Below, piece by piece: positions 32,500 through 43,559 of a DNA stretch of 64,000 nt. Positions within the stretch are counted from its first letter, which is position 1. Every line of letters starts with the position of its first letter. The stretch covers positions 611,501 through 675,500 of the forward strand of contig JAVGVS010000235.1 in NCBI GenBank assembly GCA_032718565.1, written 5' to 3'. Both the position numbers and the translations under genes were made by a program. This stretch comes from Distichodus sexfasciatus (Eukaryota; Chordata; Actinopteri; Characiformes; Distichodontidae). The notes beneath the pieces are model-generated. The model was given only the letters and a program-made list of their open reading frames with translations, had not been told where the DNA came from and did not search any database.

Positions 32500-33440
32500 T
32501 TAGATCAGACCTGCGGTTTCTGTCTTCAATGTTTTAGATCATTTTTTAAAACAGGTTACAGATTCACTTTTTATCTCACACATAAGCAGACCCTTAGAAC
32601 TCTAGTATCTGGACGAGATGTCCAATTTTTAGATTCACAGTTTATCTTTCTCTCAGAAGGATGCTCTTAAGATTCTGGCTCAGATCAGATAGCAGATGTT
32701 GAGATCCTGTGAGAGCTGACTCCCCCCCCCCCAAAACCAGATTACAGATTAACTTTTTACCTCGCACATAACAATATCTTAAGACTTAAGAAATTAGAGA
32801 TGGATTCAGTTAATTTTAGATCAGACGTAAGATTTGTCTTTTCTGTCTCAGATTAGATATATCTGCTCCATTTTTTCTTAGATCTGACCATGGAGTCCAT
32901 TTTTATCTCACAAAAGAATGCTTACTCTAAGATTACCGTTACGCTAGATTACTGTTCTTTAGATTGAATGTCAGATCTGTTTTGGATCAGATATATACAG
33001 CATTCTATAAGATCAGGCCACAGATCTGTTTTTCTGAAATCTAGAGAGCTGAACTATTTTTTTTTAAAAAGACTGAATATCAGATTGAATTTTCTGTCTC
33101 TGTTCAGGAATAATTTCCACAGGTTCTCTGAGATCAGACCTCCGTTCCTTTAAAAAAAAAAGACCAGCAATAAGATCTGACTACTCTGTGTAGGTTCAAA
33201 CATCACTCGCAGAATTTTTTATAAGATCACATCTACTTTCTCTTAGATCAGACTGCAGATTCCACTTTTATCTCATGACTTACTTACCCTAAAACCAAAA
33301 GAAGCTAGATTCAGTTTTTAAAGTCAGACACCAAATATTTTATTTTAGATCAGACCACACATCCTGCATTTGTTTCAACTCCTTTCCACAAGAAGCTTTT
33401 GTTTAAATCAGACATCAATTCCAGTCTTATCTTGGATCAA
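32500..33440. repeat. Decayed tandem array with an AGATCAGAC core
   Basis: About 940 bp with TTAGATCAGAC or close variants at roughly 32501, 32817, 32878, 33008, 33130, 33172, 33243, 33345 and 33403. A companion string (CAGATT, ACTTTTTATCTCACA, then ACTTACC/TCTTAAG) recurs near 32550, 32740, 32890 and 33255. Spacing between companions is about 145-190 bp, which suggests an old satellite-like array with heavy indel decay. No known family is recognised and there is no coding content. Confidence 0.65.
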
Positions 33441-34020
33441 GACAATTTATGTGCAATCACATTTTCACTTTTACTCCCAGTTCTTGGCACGTGGACCTTG
33501 TCTGTTATTTGATGGTAGCGGAGCTGGGGAATGAACCAGTGAAATCCAGCTCATTATCAGGTACCTGGCTGCATGTACGACTGGAACAGAGCCCAAAAGC
33601 TCGATTCTGGGTGGCGGCAATTATGCAGGGGATGAGGGGGGAGAAGACTGAAGGGGAAACCCAGCAACCAACTGACACAGCTCAGAGTTAACGGTGCTCA
33701 GATCCTGTCGCATGTGTCTGGCCCGAAGGTTTTTTAATTGTGAAAAAACTGATTAATGATTTGGGTAGTTGGCCCGGGGCAGATTCTGGTAAGGAAAAAC
33801 CACTTGGAGAGACTAAGAAATGGAAGAGGGGCGAAAAGGAGAGAGTGGGAGGGAGAGACAGAGAAACTCTGAGGTTTTCTGCTTTCTGTCCAGGTGTTTT
33901 GACGCCGAACAGGCCTGCCGAGGTTTTGGCGCCTCGGGCCAGCAGGTTCAGACCAGGTGGAGTTAGCACAAAAGAAACAGTCACTTGCTATTAATTATGA
34001 CTTATGAGGGCTATTCTGCT
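33441..34020. promoter_or_regulatory. Single-copy block, candidate conserved enhancer
   Basis: Contains GCAATCACATTTTC, CAGCTCATTATCAGG, GGCAATTATGCAGG, TTTTTTAATTGTG, CTGATTAATGATTTG and CTATTAATTATGACTTATG, a concentration of TAAT homeodomain cores. The 98-codon minus frame is not protein-like. Confidence 0.35.
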
Positions 34021-34260
34021 CTCTCTCTCTTTCTCTCTTTCTTTCTCTCTCTCTCCCTTGCCAAACAGATATGACAGATTGGGTTATCAGTGTCTCACAG
34101 AAGCATGAGTGCCTGTCAGGTGTAGCCTGATGTTCGACAGCCAGGTCTCTGGCGTTGTGCTTTGATAATCCTCTCTAAATCCAGATGAATTGACATACTG
34201 TAGTTCACACTCCATACACCTTACAGGGGCCATTAAACACCTCCCACTTAAGATTAAATA
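34021..34260. promoter_or_regulatory. CT tract then candidate enhancer
   Basis: A short CT microsatellite (34020-34056) is followed by single-copy sequence with CAGATATGACAG, GTGCCTGTCAGGTGTAG and CTTTGATAATCC, which are MEIS/TGIF-, E-box- and TCF-like words. Confidence 0.3.
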
Positions 34261-35409
34261 CCTCCTCTTCTTCCTTCTTTCAGACTAAGTTAGTTACCTT
34301 TCCGTCCCATTTTTATAGCAGGCTGTTTTCTTCCACTACCCCCTCGCCCTCTTTCTCCCCCAGAGGCGCCGGCGCAGACCGTCCTTATATTAAAAGTATC
34401 TTAATCTATTTCTCTCATTCTCGATCACTGCGTAAAGTGAGCTAATGTTACCCTACACGTGTGGCTGGGCCGTTATCACATTTGCAAAATATATCCTTGC
34501 CTGGGAGAAAAATTTTTGGAGTTTTTGTGGCCTGCCGACTAAAAAGGGGATTAATTTCACTTGTAGTGCTACTACGGGCCAATAGGTGGAGCTGTGTACA
34601 TAAAACACATTGAGAATCAGAGAAAGGGGCAAAACGACAGAATAGACTTGCCCCTCCTCCAGGACTTAATATGACAACCTTGTGACCAAGATAAAAAACT
34701 CAGTATTTGTTCTCATTTTGTGCCCAAGGCGGTTCCAGTGCGGATCATTTTTAGCATAGTTTCTAGACATTTGGTATTTTTAAAAGATAAACAGGTGCTA
34801 CTTTTAGAGTCGTATTCACTCAGCTGGATCGTGAATAATGCAGGCCGTGGTTTGGGAGAGTTTTTCTTTATGCCATTTATACCAAAGGCTTATTTCTGCC
34901 TTTACATTTCCCCTGTCGCTCTTTTGGGGAATTCACACTGAATGTGTTAAAGAAACATTCTTGAGTGATTTTTATTTGGTTTGAATTTCGAGTAAAAATA
35001 TTGGGTTTTATAACCGAATATTTTAGAGACGACGCATTCATAGGAGTTAATTGGAAGAAATACATAATTGTAGACAATTTCAATTATAGGACAGATCTTT
35101 GTCAGACAGTCAGAGGAATCTCCATAAATAGAGCATTAATTTCAGGCTATAAATATTTAAATATCAATATAGTGTAATGAAAGTCTTGGCAATACATATA
35201 TTGATAGTTATAGTTATATCAATATTTGTGAATCTGCACATAAATTGTTCAATTTTATCTGTATATATAGATAAAACAAGACACCAGAACTAGTAGTAAA
35301 TAATGTTAATGTGAATTTAGATGAAAGAAATTTATAGTGAAATGTAAAAACTATATTATCATATCTCTGCTATGCTGTTCTGTTTCATGTCTGACATGTT
35401 GATATCATA
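34261..35409. other. Single-copy AT-rich DNA, no gene seen
   Basis: A weak CTCF-like CCAATAGGTGGAGC occurs at 34579-34592 (+). The short frames at 34720-35177 have no recognisable content. Confidence 0.5.
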
Positions 35410-35947
35410 CACTACCAGTCAAGGTTTGGGCCACCTTCCCATTCAATGTTTTTGCTTTATTTTACTATTTACATTGTAGATTCTCACTAAAGGCATCAAA
35501 ACTATGAATGAACTGTGTAAGGGCTATTTGACCAAGAAGGAGGGTGATGGAGTGCTGCTGGCAGGGCGGCCTGGCCTCACGGTCACCCTGACCAAACGCA
35601 ATCGAGATGGTTAGGGATGAGATGGACCGCAGAGTGAAGGCAAAAGGGCCAACAAGTGCTGGGCGTCTCTGGGAACTCCTTCAAGACTGCTGGAAACCCA
35701 TTTCAGGTGACTACCTCATGACTCATCGAGAGAGAATGCCAGAGTGTGCAAAGCAGGTCAGAGCAGTGATTTTTCAAGAATCTGAATATAAAAACATGTT
35801 TTTACAGGTTATTTCACACGTTTTGTTTTCATAATTCCATATGTATTTCATTCATACTTAGTGCCTTTAGTGAGAATCTACAATGTAAATAATATGATAA
35901 TAAAAATAAAACGATGAATGGGAAAATATAATCAAGACTGACAGTAA
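35410..35947 (+). mobile_element. Tc1-like transposon, internally deleted
   Basis: Starts after TA with CACTACCAGTCAAGGTTTGG and ends near 35947 with a decayed inverse copy (AATGGGAAAATATAATCAAG, ACTGACAGTA). Further inward, TAGATTCTCACTAAAGGCAT (35479-35498) and ATGCCTTT-less GTGCCTTTAGTGAGAATCTA (35861-35880) are also inverse copies. The left end jumps directly to the last part of the transposase gene, so most of the gene is deleted. Movement would have required transposase in trans. Confidence 0.9.
35520..35834 (+). pseudogene. Tc1-like transposase C-terminal relic
   Basis: One + frame gives GYLTKKEGDGVL, then a phase change near 35560-35590, then IEMV and MDRRVKAKGPTSA, LWELLQDCW and ISGDY. 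This is the end of a Tc1/mariner DDE transposase. The third catalytic acid, the Glu of the PxxLNPIE-like motif, is still readable as IE, but the two upstream catalytic Asp residues and the DNA-binding domain are deleted. The frame change and a stop (near 35614 in the upstream phase) make it non-functional. It lies inside the element at 35410-35947. Confidence 0.85.
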
Positions 35948-36289
35948 GTATATTCCCCAACAAAATAGTGTGTGCATGCAAATACTGTGTTATGAAGCTT
36001 TTACTTGTACCTTCCACTACCATGTTGTGGCCTGGAGGATTTTTCCCAGTCTTTTTTGACAAAGGAAGATGTAGTTTCAAAGTAAGTGCAATAAACTAAG
36101 TTGTAATATTCCTCACCTATGCAATGATGATTGCTATTTTATTTTGTAGCTGAAGCTAAGTCTGTCTATGATTTATTTCGTTTCTGTTCAAGCAAAAATC
36201 ACTCATCAAAAGTTGCTTTCTCTTTCCCTCACATTTGTTGGACAATTTTTCCAGTTAAGAAAACATAATCATGCAGTGATGAGTTTGCA

Positions 36290-36960
36290 TTTTCAATCTG
36301 TCGGCTTGTTTCCTCCTAAGGGATACAAAAAATTCTAATATATGGCTAACAGGGGATGAATAGTAATGGAGACCCTATTAGCTGATGGCTAATCTGGTCT
36401 CCGTGGGTTTCATTCATTATTAGCAAAATTAGGGAGTGCTGGGGGCTATAGTGTCCTTTTGCCTTTGGATAATTGCACTAGTTAAGCCGCTAATGTCGCC
36501 AGGAGCTGGTCTTAAGCGGGCCAGTTGCCATTGTTTTAATCTGGGGCGTGGGAGGACAGCATGCAGAAATGAGAGAGAGAGACTGAAAGACAGAAAAAAG
36601 AGAGAGGTTATGATGCACAAAGATGCCAGTGGGGGGTGTAAAAACGAGGGCCAAAACAACCCCTGCGCTTAAAAGACCTAACACTGTTCTCCATGCCCTT
36701 CAAAGCTAGGTGACCTCAGGCGCCTTGAAGGTGCTGGCGCTCCCGATTTGCTGTCCGGCGCAGGGAACGCTGCGTTACCGCGCGCGACACGGAGAAAGCG
36801 ACAGAATCAGGCCAGACACCTTCATTCGGCCATCATAGAGGCCAGCGCGGCGCCCAGCCGAAAACCTTGCTGTCATGAAACCCGCAACAGTAACCCAACA
36901 AGGATTAAAGTCATTAGCGCTATGCAAGCCTTTCTGCGGTAGATGGGGCTGAATCAAAGG
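36290..36960. promoter_or_regulatory. Single-copy block, strong candidate conserved enhancer
   Basis: Dense homeodomain-type words: ATTCTAATATATGGCTAAC, CTATTAGCTGATGGCTAATC, CATTATTAGCAAAATTAGG, GGATAATTGCACTAG and GCCGCTAATGTCGCC, then CCATTGTTTTAATC (SOX type, 36528). 36.72-36.96 kb is CpG-rich. The overlapping 64-78-codon frames on both strands are not protein-like. Confidence 0.4.
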
Positions 36961-37851
36961 CCAGGCGCTCTGTGGCTAGCAGGGGCTTATCTGGGCCGTG
37001 TATTTATAGCGCATGTTGGGGTTTAGATCACAATATCGTTTACTCGATACTCTTTAAAAGTAAATTTAAAAATATGATGTCTGATGACATCTAGAGTTTG
37101 ATCAGAGTGGCAGAAATGACAGGTCTATAGATGACTATTTGCAGTTGTGGCTGACCGTTCAGAAATAAACTGATAACATAACAGCATTTTCAAACATTGG
37201 GTAGCTTCTGCTGTCATTGAAATAGCAAGTGCTGATAGTTATCACCTATTAAGGCTTTATCACTGAGGGGTTTGTGCTAAATTGCTAATACCAAGTTGGC
37301 TCATCTGATTCAAAATTGATTCGTATATGAGGCTAACTTGATATTAGCTAGTTAGCTGTTAAAATTTGGACAAACTTTGTGGTAAAGTGAGTGTGTTATG
37401 TTCATTCACACAGCTTATGTAATGCATGCTTGCCTATTATTCAGTAACATAAACGTATGGAAACATAATTTATTCATTGAATTACTAAGGAAAATCATTA
37501 AACCTTTATTAGAGATTTTTTTTAAAAATCATGGGGAAAGTATGATGTTTAAGATTAACATTTTCATGGAGGAAAAATTCGTGGTTTTCTGAATTAATGC
37601 AATACCTTGAAGAAATATAGATGCCATTGTTATTAGTTTGTTCATTTTGCGCAGGCACCTCAGAACGCCCATTGTGATCTGCTGGACATTGCAGTGTTTC
37701 TCCAGGATCATTGGGCCAGTATAGCATGCATCATAGGTAGTGCATTCAATATATTTCGTTAATTGAGAAAATACAAAGGGACTCCCCATAAACTTTTATC
37801 TCATTAATTCAACTTTTCCTAAAGTGAACACTATAAACAAACTCTTACCAT

Positions 37852-37852
<1 letters not shown>
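36961..37852. other. Single-copy DNA, possible regulatory patch at 37.6-37.8 kb
   Basis: Mostly AT-rich. 37.61-37.79 kb has balanced composition with GCCATTGTTATTAG (SOX-like) and TCATTGGGCC words. No gene. Confidence 0.4.

Positions 37853-37907
<55 letters not shown>
37853..37907. repeat. (TAA)n microsatellite
   Basis: About eighteen uninterrupted copies. Confidence 0.97.
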
Positions 37908-37908
<1 letters not shown>

Positions 37909-38063
37909 GTGTAAAGGAAGATTAAAATTAAATTAAAATTAAATTTTAATAATTTACCAATTAATATCCATTTCTCTGCTTTCTGTCGCTTAAAGGAACT
38001 TGCTAGAACAATTGGACGTACGCGTATCACGTGAAAGCCATATAAGTTATGTTAGTTTCGCAA

Positions 38064-38088
<25 letters not shown>
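38064..38088. repeat. (CT)n microsatellite
   Basis: Twelve CT copies. Confidence 0.95.
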
Positions 38089-38095
<7 letters not shown>

Positions 38096-38529
38096 ATCTA
38101 ATGTAAGGGAAAAAAACCTACTTGTAATGTCTTTAAAATGTTGTACATTTGTATATGACTTAATTTATATACACTACCAGTCATCCTCCAGTTGTGTGGT
38201 GAATGCACAATTTATCAGGTTTATCCATCATTTGCGCTTCTTAAAAGCTTGTGAAATATCTAATACTTGTCTGGGGATCCACATTAGAATTACGATAATT
38301 ATACAGAAATATTAATGTAATTTTATTAATTTATTATACAATCATATTAGGTGACTTTTGTAAGTCAGTAGTGATGAATCAAACATTTGACATTTTATTG
38401 CCAATAAACGTACTCAAATGGTGAATATACTGTACTTATATTTGGTAGTAACGAATACTGAGTGTGATTTTAGTACATATTATGTGAGTAACATGCAAAT
38501 TACCAACTTAACAGTCACTAATAATACGC

Positions 38530-38940
38530 TCAATATTCTTTTCTAACAAATACATTTACAAGATGCATTGTAGAAAGTCTCAGTGAATTGTCCAAAAACA
38601 TTTTTGTGTTTGTGTAATGACAGTCTGGAAAATGCCATATTTGCATAACAATAAGGGAAAAAGAAAACTTGCTGAGGTTGTGATTTATGCTGTTTACTTT
38701 GCCACGCCTGTTGTACTTTGAGCCAGCTGAGTGACATAATACAGTATCAACTATTGTTAGTCCCGTATGGCGGACCAGAGCTCCGGAATTCAGGTTTTGT
38801 CACGAGACTGAAAGCGAGTTCTTACACTGAGGTGCTTTGTTAGCGTAGCACTGATATGCTACATTGAGGCCTTGATGCTGCTGCCAGGGAACTGAAGTAA
38901 ACAGAATCTTCAACTTTAAACCGTTGCTTCCTGCAGGAAC
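38530..38940. promoter_or_regulatory. Single-copy block, candidate enhancer
   Basis: Contains CATATTTGCATAACAATAAG (octamer and SOX-like words adjacent, 38637-38654), GTAATGACAGTC and CAGCTGAGTGACATAA (E-box beside an AP-1/MAF-like word). Confidence 0.3.
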
Positions 38941-39176
38941 CTGTCTGCCATGCTTTCTCCCACTCTCCTTCTCTTCTCTTTGCCTTTATTTCACAAGACT
39001 AACTGTCCATCTTTCTCTCTTTCACCCTCTCTCTCTCTCACGTTTTATGTCTGTCTCTTTCTCACACGTTAACACACATTTACACATAGTTTGTCTCTTT
39101 CTCACACATGTTAACACACATTTACACATTGTTTCTCCTTTTCCCAGACTTTCTTCTTCTTTTTCTGGCTTCCAGA
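38941..39176 (+). repeat. Pyrimidine-rich tract with a duplicated segment
   Basis: C/T-rich. TCTCTTTCTCACACGTTAAC (39054-39073) recurs 40 bp on as TCTCTTTCTCACACATGTTA with the same CACATTTACACAT follow-up, a short tandem duplication. Confidence 0.7.
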
Positions 39177-39205
39177 AATCAATCAATCAATCTATCAATC
39201 TATCA

Positions 39206-39269
<64 letters not shown>

Positions 39270-39282
39270 GTCTATCTGTCTA
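39177..39282. repeat. (ATCA)n(ATCT)n microsatellite
   Basis: A tetranucleotide array of about 105 bp grading from ATCA through ATCT to GTCT. It ends exactly where the SINE begins. Confidence 0.96.
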
Positions 39283-39285
39283 TTT

Positions 39286-39536
39286 GGGGCAGTTGGTGCC
39301 ATAACGGTAGCGTGTTCGCCCCGTGATCAGAAGGTCGCAGGTTTGAACCCAATACCGGTAAAGTTACCACTGAGGTACTCATGAGCAAGGTACCGTCCCC
39401 AAGCACGACTCCCCGGGCGCTTGTTAGCTGCCCACTGCTCCTTCACGGATGGGTCAAATGCAGAGGTCACATTTTGTTGTGGTGCACAGTGTGCTGTGCT
39501 GTGGTGTGTTCACAATGACAAATAATCACTCACTTC
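39286..39536 (+). mobile_element. tRNA-derived SINE (family 1), full length
   Basis: The head reads GGTGCCATAACGGTAGCGTG with B box GGTTTGAACCC. The body reads CCGGTAAAGTTACCACTGAGG, GAGCAAGGTACCGTCCCC, GGGCGCTTGTTAGC, TGCCCACTGCTCCTTCACGG, CAGAGGTCACATTTTG and CAATGACAAATAATCACTC. It is the cleanest copy in the window and the reference for the others. Confidence 0.92.
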
Positions 39537-40165
39537 CACAAACACACACAGCAACACACACTTTGTGACTCTCTCTCTACTCTTTCTGTGTCTTTCCCTC
39601 TCTGAGTGTTTTGCCCTCGTGTAATTCTGCAGCATGCACGCTATGTTGTGTCATGTCAGCACAAGGACGCACCCTCATGTGAGATTTGGTAAACACATAC
39701 ATCCCCCCCTCTCTTACACACACACACCGAGTGAGTCATTGCTCTCTTTCACCTCTGTCAGAGGTTCAAAGGTGGTTAGATCAGCAAAACAAATGAGTGG
39801 ATGCTGAAGCTCAGGAGACTTCCCTGGAGAGGAATCCATCTGGGCAGTGACTGGCAGCAATGAGATGCCACTCTGATGGCAGGCGGAGGTGTGTGTGATT
39901 GTTTGTGTGTGTGTGCCATCTTTACTGACCACTGAGGTGCCTAAATGTCCTCTTCATGCTAAAAAAAGCTGAGAAATAGACACTCTACAGTCCACCCAAA
40001 TGCCTGCCACATTGTTTTTATTTATTTAAAGCACTAAAAGGCTGCTGAGGCTTGGTTACCTAGTGTAGCTAGATAAAATTAGTAACGCCACTAACTGAGA
40101 TACTTTTTCACTAGATTATCTGTAACGAAACTTTTTTAAAACACTTGAATTGTTGTGATTTGACG
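39537..40165. other. Single-copy DNA, no gene seen
   Basis: 39.72-40.0 kb has a CA/GT patch at each end, with GGTTCAAAGGTGG and GAGTGAGTCATTGC words between them. Weak regulatory character only. Confidence 0.45.
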
Positions 40166-40326
40166 TAGTTTACAACGAAATGTGCTTTCTGCATTTGACC
40201 TATCTGTGAAGGAGCAGTGGGCAGCTCTGGCAGCACCCGGTTAGCAGTGCTTGGGGATGGTACCTTGCGGTGACTCTATGATCATGGGGCCAACTCCCTA
40301 ACCATTATGCAACCAGGTGGCCAGAA
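40166..40326 (-). mobile_element. SINE family 1, minus orientation, partly deleted
   Basis: On the minus strand this reads TGCATAATGGTTAGGGAG, GGCCCCATGATCATAG, then jumps to AAGGTACCATCCCCAAGC, CTGCCCACTGCTCC and GCATTTGACC-complement body text. The B box and part of the middle are deleted. It abuts the next copy head to head. Confidence 0.85.
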
Positions 40327-40522
40327 GGTCACAGGTTTGAATCCAGGACCGGTAAAGTTACCACTGAGATACTCATAAGTAAGGTACCATCCCCAAGCAC
40401 TACTCCCCGGGCGCTGTCCTTGCTAGCTCCTTCACGGATGGGTCAAATGCAGAGGTCACATTTCGCTGTGGTGCACTCTGTGCTGTGGTGTGTTCACAAT
40501 GACAAATAATATATCACTTTCA
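40327..40522 (+). mobile_element. SINE family 1, head-truncated, plus orientation
   Basis: Starts within the tRNA head at AGAAGGTCACAGGTTTGAAT (B box retained) and continues through GACCGGTAAAGTTACCACTG, AAGGTACCATCCCCAAGC and CAGAGGTCACATTTCGC to CAATGACAAATAATATATC. Confidence 0.88.
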
Positions 40523-40689
40523 CCGAAACGGAAAAAGCTTAAGAAAAAAATGTACACAGTCAGATAAGTAAAACAAACTTCTTTCCACCATTTGTAATTA
40601 TTTGTGTTTTGTACAAAACCACCCCAGTCACACTGGAAGGTTCAGTTATTTTCATGATGAGCTATTCAAGTCACTTGGTTTAAAAAATC

Positions 40690-41090
40690 AATCTCAAGTC
40701 TCTGTAGGGAAACAGAGAGACCGAATCTGTCTGAGATTAAGTGCATCCTCACTTAAGTCTGCAACAAGTGCGTGAGAGCTGCCCGGATTCCCTCTCAACA
40801 CCGTTTTTTGAAACATGACGTGGAAGCGGCGGCGGACTCCTCTCTGATCCAGACGAGAGTGTCGCTGCAGGAGACCAGCGTCCTCGCAGCTTTGCACCTC
40901 CTGCCCGAACTGATTCCATGTGTGGCAGATGTGCTTCGGTCGTTGGAAGCTGAGACGTGATTCTGAGTTCAGAAAAAGGCTTCTTGCATACAGCCTGGCT
41001 ATGCATTGCCACAGGGCCAAGAGCAAAATGAAATACAAAATCCTGCTAAATTGGAGAGAATTTACAAATCATGAGCCTACACAAGGAGTT
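40690..41090. promoter_or_regulatory. Single-copy block, candidate regulatory DNA
   Basis: A CpG-containing stretch with GAAACATGACGTGG, GCTATGCATTGCC and CTGCTAAATTGGAG words. Overlapping frames of up to 114 codons on both strands are mutual shadows without domains. Confidence 0.25.
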
Positions 41091-41424
41091 GGTAGTGGTT
41101 AGAAGAGAGTTGACGCTCAATAAGAAAAAATGGTGAAGGAAATGGTCAAATACACAGATCGGCATCACTAACACTCGTGACTCACGGTTCTGCCTTCCCA
41201 AACCACGATCTGCAACCATCAATGTTAAAGTATACTCTAGTATCGCTAGTATTTTTAAGTAATTAGAGTAAGTTAGCACAGTTAAGCCACTAGGTGCTGC
41301 GTGAAGTCTGGGGACACATGAAGAGAGCAAAGGACTCAGTAGCTCTGACTGTGAGCGGAGGTGTGTGTGAGAATTTTGGAACACTGTAGTAGACTAGTCT
41401 TGCAGTACTCTGTTTTATTTATTT

Positions 41425-41775
41425 ATTCCTGACATGCGTCCACAGCGCTATTGTGCCACGGCTCTCATATGGAACGCCCTCATGGCAAAAATTTACTTCT
41501 CTCCCAGAAATGAGTCAAAAATGAGTTATAGGTCAAAACAAGTCCAAATGCTCAAAAACAGCCAAAATTCAGTATTTCTTCATTTTCAATTAATCCTGTT
41601 TTTCCCATTGTATAATGTTAAAGAGTAAAAAATAAATATAGAAAAATAAGTTATCAAATAATTTTATTCTATATCCAGATGGATTCCGAATGGATAAATG
41701 GATATACAGTATAGATATATTTTTCATTATAGTACTAAGCTGTAGAATGTCTCTACATAATAAAAACTCTGAATA
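41425..41775 (+). mobile_element. Retroposon 3' end, copy A
   Basis: Shares a colinear text with 45095-45505 (minus): GGCTCTCATATGGAACGCC, CAGTATTTCTTCATTTTC, AATAAATATAGAAAAAT, TATCAAATAATTTTATTCT, ATATCCAGATGGATTCC and ATAGTACTAAGCTGTAG. The end near 41770 (ATAATAAAAACTCT) is the decayed tail. No coding frame remains. Confidence 0.75.
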
Positions 41776-41939
41776 TGATTATGAATGTGTTCATGATCAC
41801 AGTCTTGAGCAGACATCATTTTGGGGAAAAATAAAATGGTTGCTTTTCGTGCGGAAGACCTTGTAGAACTACTCAGGAATCGATAAGAGAATTGATAAGG
41901 GATTGGACTGATCGGAATCGACAATGGCACCAACATGGC

Positions 41940-42560
41940 TGCACGTGCATCGTGCATGTGTGTTTTTGCATTTGTTTTGACTGTTTCGACCCAGCGGCCG
42001 CCGTCTTCGCTGTGGCTCGCCGGCCGTGCCGGTACTGTTCCGATCCCCAGGGTTCTGGCTCGGGCCGGTGAGTGATCTGCCCGCTAGCTCGCCCACGCTC
42101 CCATTGATTTTGTCTCAGTTCCCGGCTCCCCCAATTAGCTTCACTGCAGCCTGTTAGTAGCCGCACTGTCAGGGGAGCGAGTGCCGACGCTGCCCCTCTC
42201 TCTTCTCACCGAGCTTTGTTTACACTGCTAATTGCTGCTCTTGTTTCCTTTCATTAGCTTGGGCCGCCCGTTACGCAGAGCTAACCCCGCATCTCTCTCT
42301 CTCTCTGTCTTTCCGGCTTCGTGCTTGGCTAAAAGCTCAGATGTATATCGACTCGGACGCTTATTGACCGGCGTCTCTGTATCCATCACTAATCATTTTG
42401 GGAATAGAGGGAGGTTGATTACGTTCAGCGCTAAATCTCAGAGTGATATTGTTTTACAGCTTTGGAGAAGAGCACACTGTGATGATGGGTCTGTTCTTAG
42501 AAAAAACAGAAATCGGAATTTGGGGTTATGAAGGAAAACAAAGCCGATATCAAAAGTTTT
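41940..42560. promoter_or_regulatory. Single-copy CpG-containing block, strong candidate enhancer
   Basis: Words include CCCATTGATTTTGTC (SOX), CCCAATTAGC, CTTTGTTTACACTGC (forkhead), GCTAATTGCTGC, TTCATTAGCTTGG, CTTATTGACCGG and CACTAATCATTTTGGG. CpG is frequent at 41.98-42.2 kb. Overlapping minus frames of up to 97 codons are not protein-like. Confidence 0.4.
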
Positions 42561-42763
42561 CATTTTAAACGAGGAGAAAATTCACAAAATCTTTTTCTCC
42601 AATATCTTCTCACAGGTTCATGTGTGTTTGCCTTTTCCTGCCCTGCTCGCATCTATTGTGTGTGTGTGTTGTTTTTTCTTTTTCTTGCTTGTAGTGAATT
42701 ATGCCCTGAGAGGCTTGGGTGCTGAAGCAAGACTGCATCTGCAATACACACAAACCCCTATAT

Positions 42764-42764
<1 letters not shown>

Positions 42765-42799
<35 letters not shown>
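42765..42799. repeat. (CA)n microsatellite
   Basis: About seventeen uninterrupted CA copies, with a (GA)n run following at 42836-42855. Confidence 0.96.
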
Positions 42800-42801
<2 letters not shown>

Positions 42802-42884
42802 CCCATCAGCCCCAATGCAGGCAGAGAAAAGAGACGAGAGAGAGAGAGAGAGAGAAAAGAGGAGGGAGCAGAGCACAGCCGCTA

Positions 42885-42987
42885 CTCCTTAATGACTCCC
42901 ATCCCTCTCCGTGCCACGTTATTAATTAGCTCAATGATCCTTGCCGATGGGACCTGGGCGGCGGATTAGAGCCCCGGCGGGCGAGAC

Positions 42988-43027
<40 letters not shown>

Positions 43028-43090
43028 TCGGCCGGAGAGGTGAAGAGGTAGAGAGAACACCGAGACTGCAGCCGGTATCAGTCTCAGGTC
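42885..43090. promoter_or_regulatory. Short candidate enhancer with an embedded (GA)n
   Basis: CGTTATTAATTAGCTCAATG and GGCGGATTAGAGCC are homeodomain-type cores. A (GA)n of about 17 copies (42990-43025) follows. Confidence 0.35.
42990..43025. repeat. (GA)n microsatellite
   Basis: Pure GA run. Confidence 0.96.
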
Positions 43091-43559
43091 TTTGGGGAAC
43101 ACAAGACGGGTGTTTGTGTGTATGATTGGGACAGGGAATGTGTGTGTCACACTATGAAAGAGAGAGAGTGCTGGTTTGTTACAAAAGTGTGTGTGTGTGC
43201 TTGAAAGACAATAAAAAAAAAAATAGAGAGAGGGACAAATTGTGTGTGTGTGTGTGACCTATGAATCCCTAAAAGCTTCCATTAGACCCAAATATGTATA
43301 TGCATGTCCATGTATTGTAGGATCCTGCAAAATAACAGCTCCATTTGAGACAACCAATATTGTGGACTGCTTTGGAATGTTTCTGGTCCACACACACTCT
43401 TCATATGTGAGTGTATGGATGTGGTGTAAAATCTGCAGCAGTGTGTGTGTGTGATGGTGTGAGCTGGGCTGGAGAAGTTGATCATGTGATGGTGTGATGA
43501 AAGTGGAAAAGAAAGACATCTGGAGATGCAAAACGCAAAAGAAGTGAAGCGAACGAGTG

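Noticed and set aside
38170..38185. CACTACCAGTCA after TA, a possible second Tc1 end
   Set aside because: Only 12 bases match the Tc1 terminus. The following sequence diverges at once and no opposite end is present.
34579..41300. Further CTCF-like words at 34579 (CCAATAGGTGGAGC) and 41287 (CCACTAGGTGCTGC)
   Set aside because: Two core departures each; below what I would call without a matrix score.
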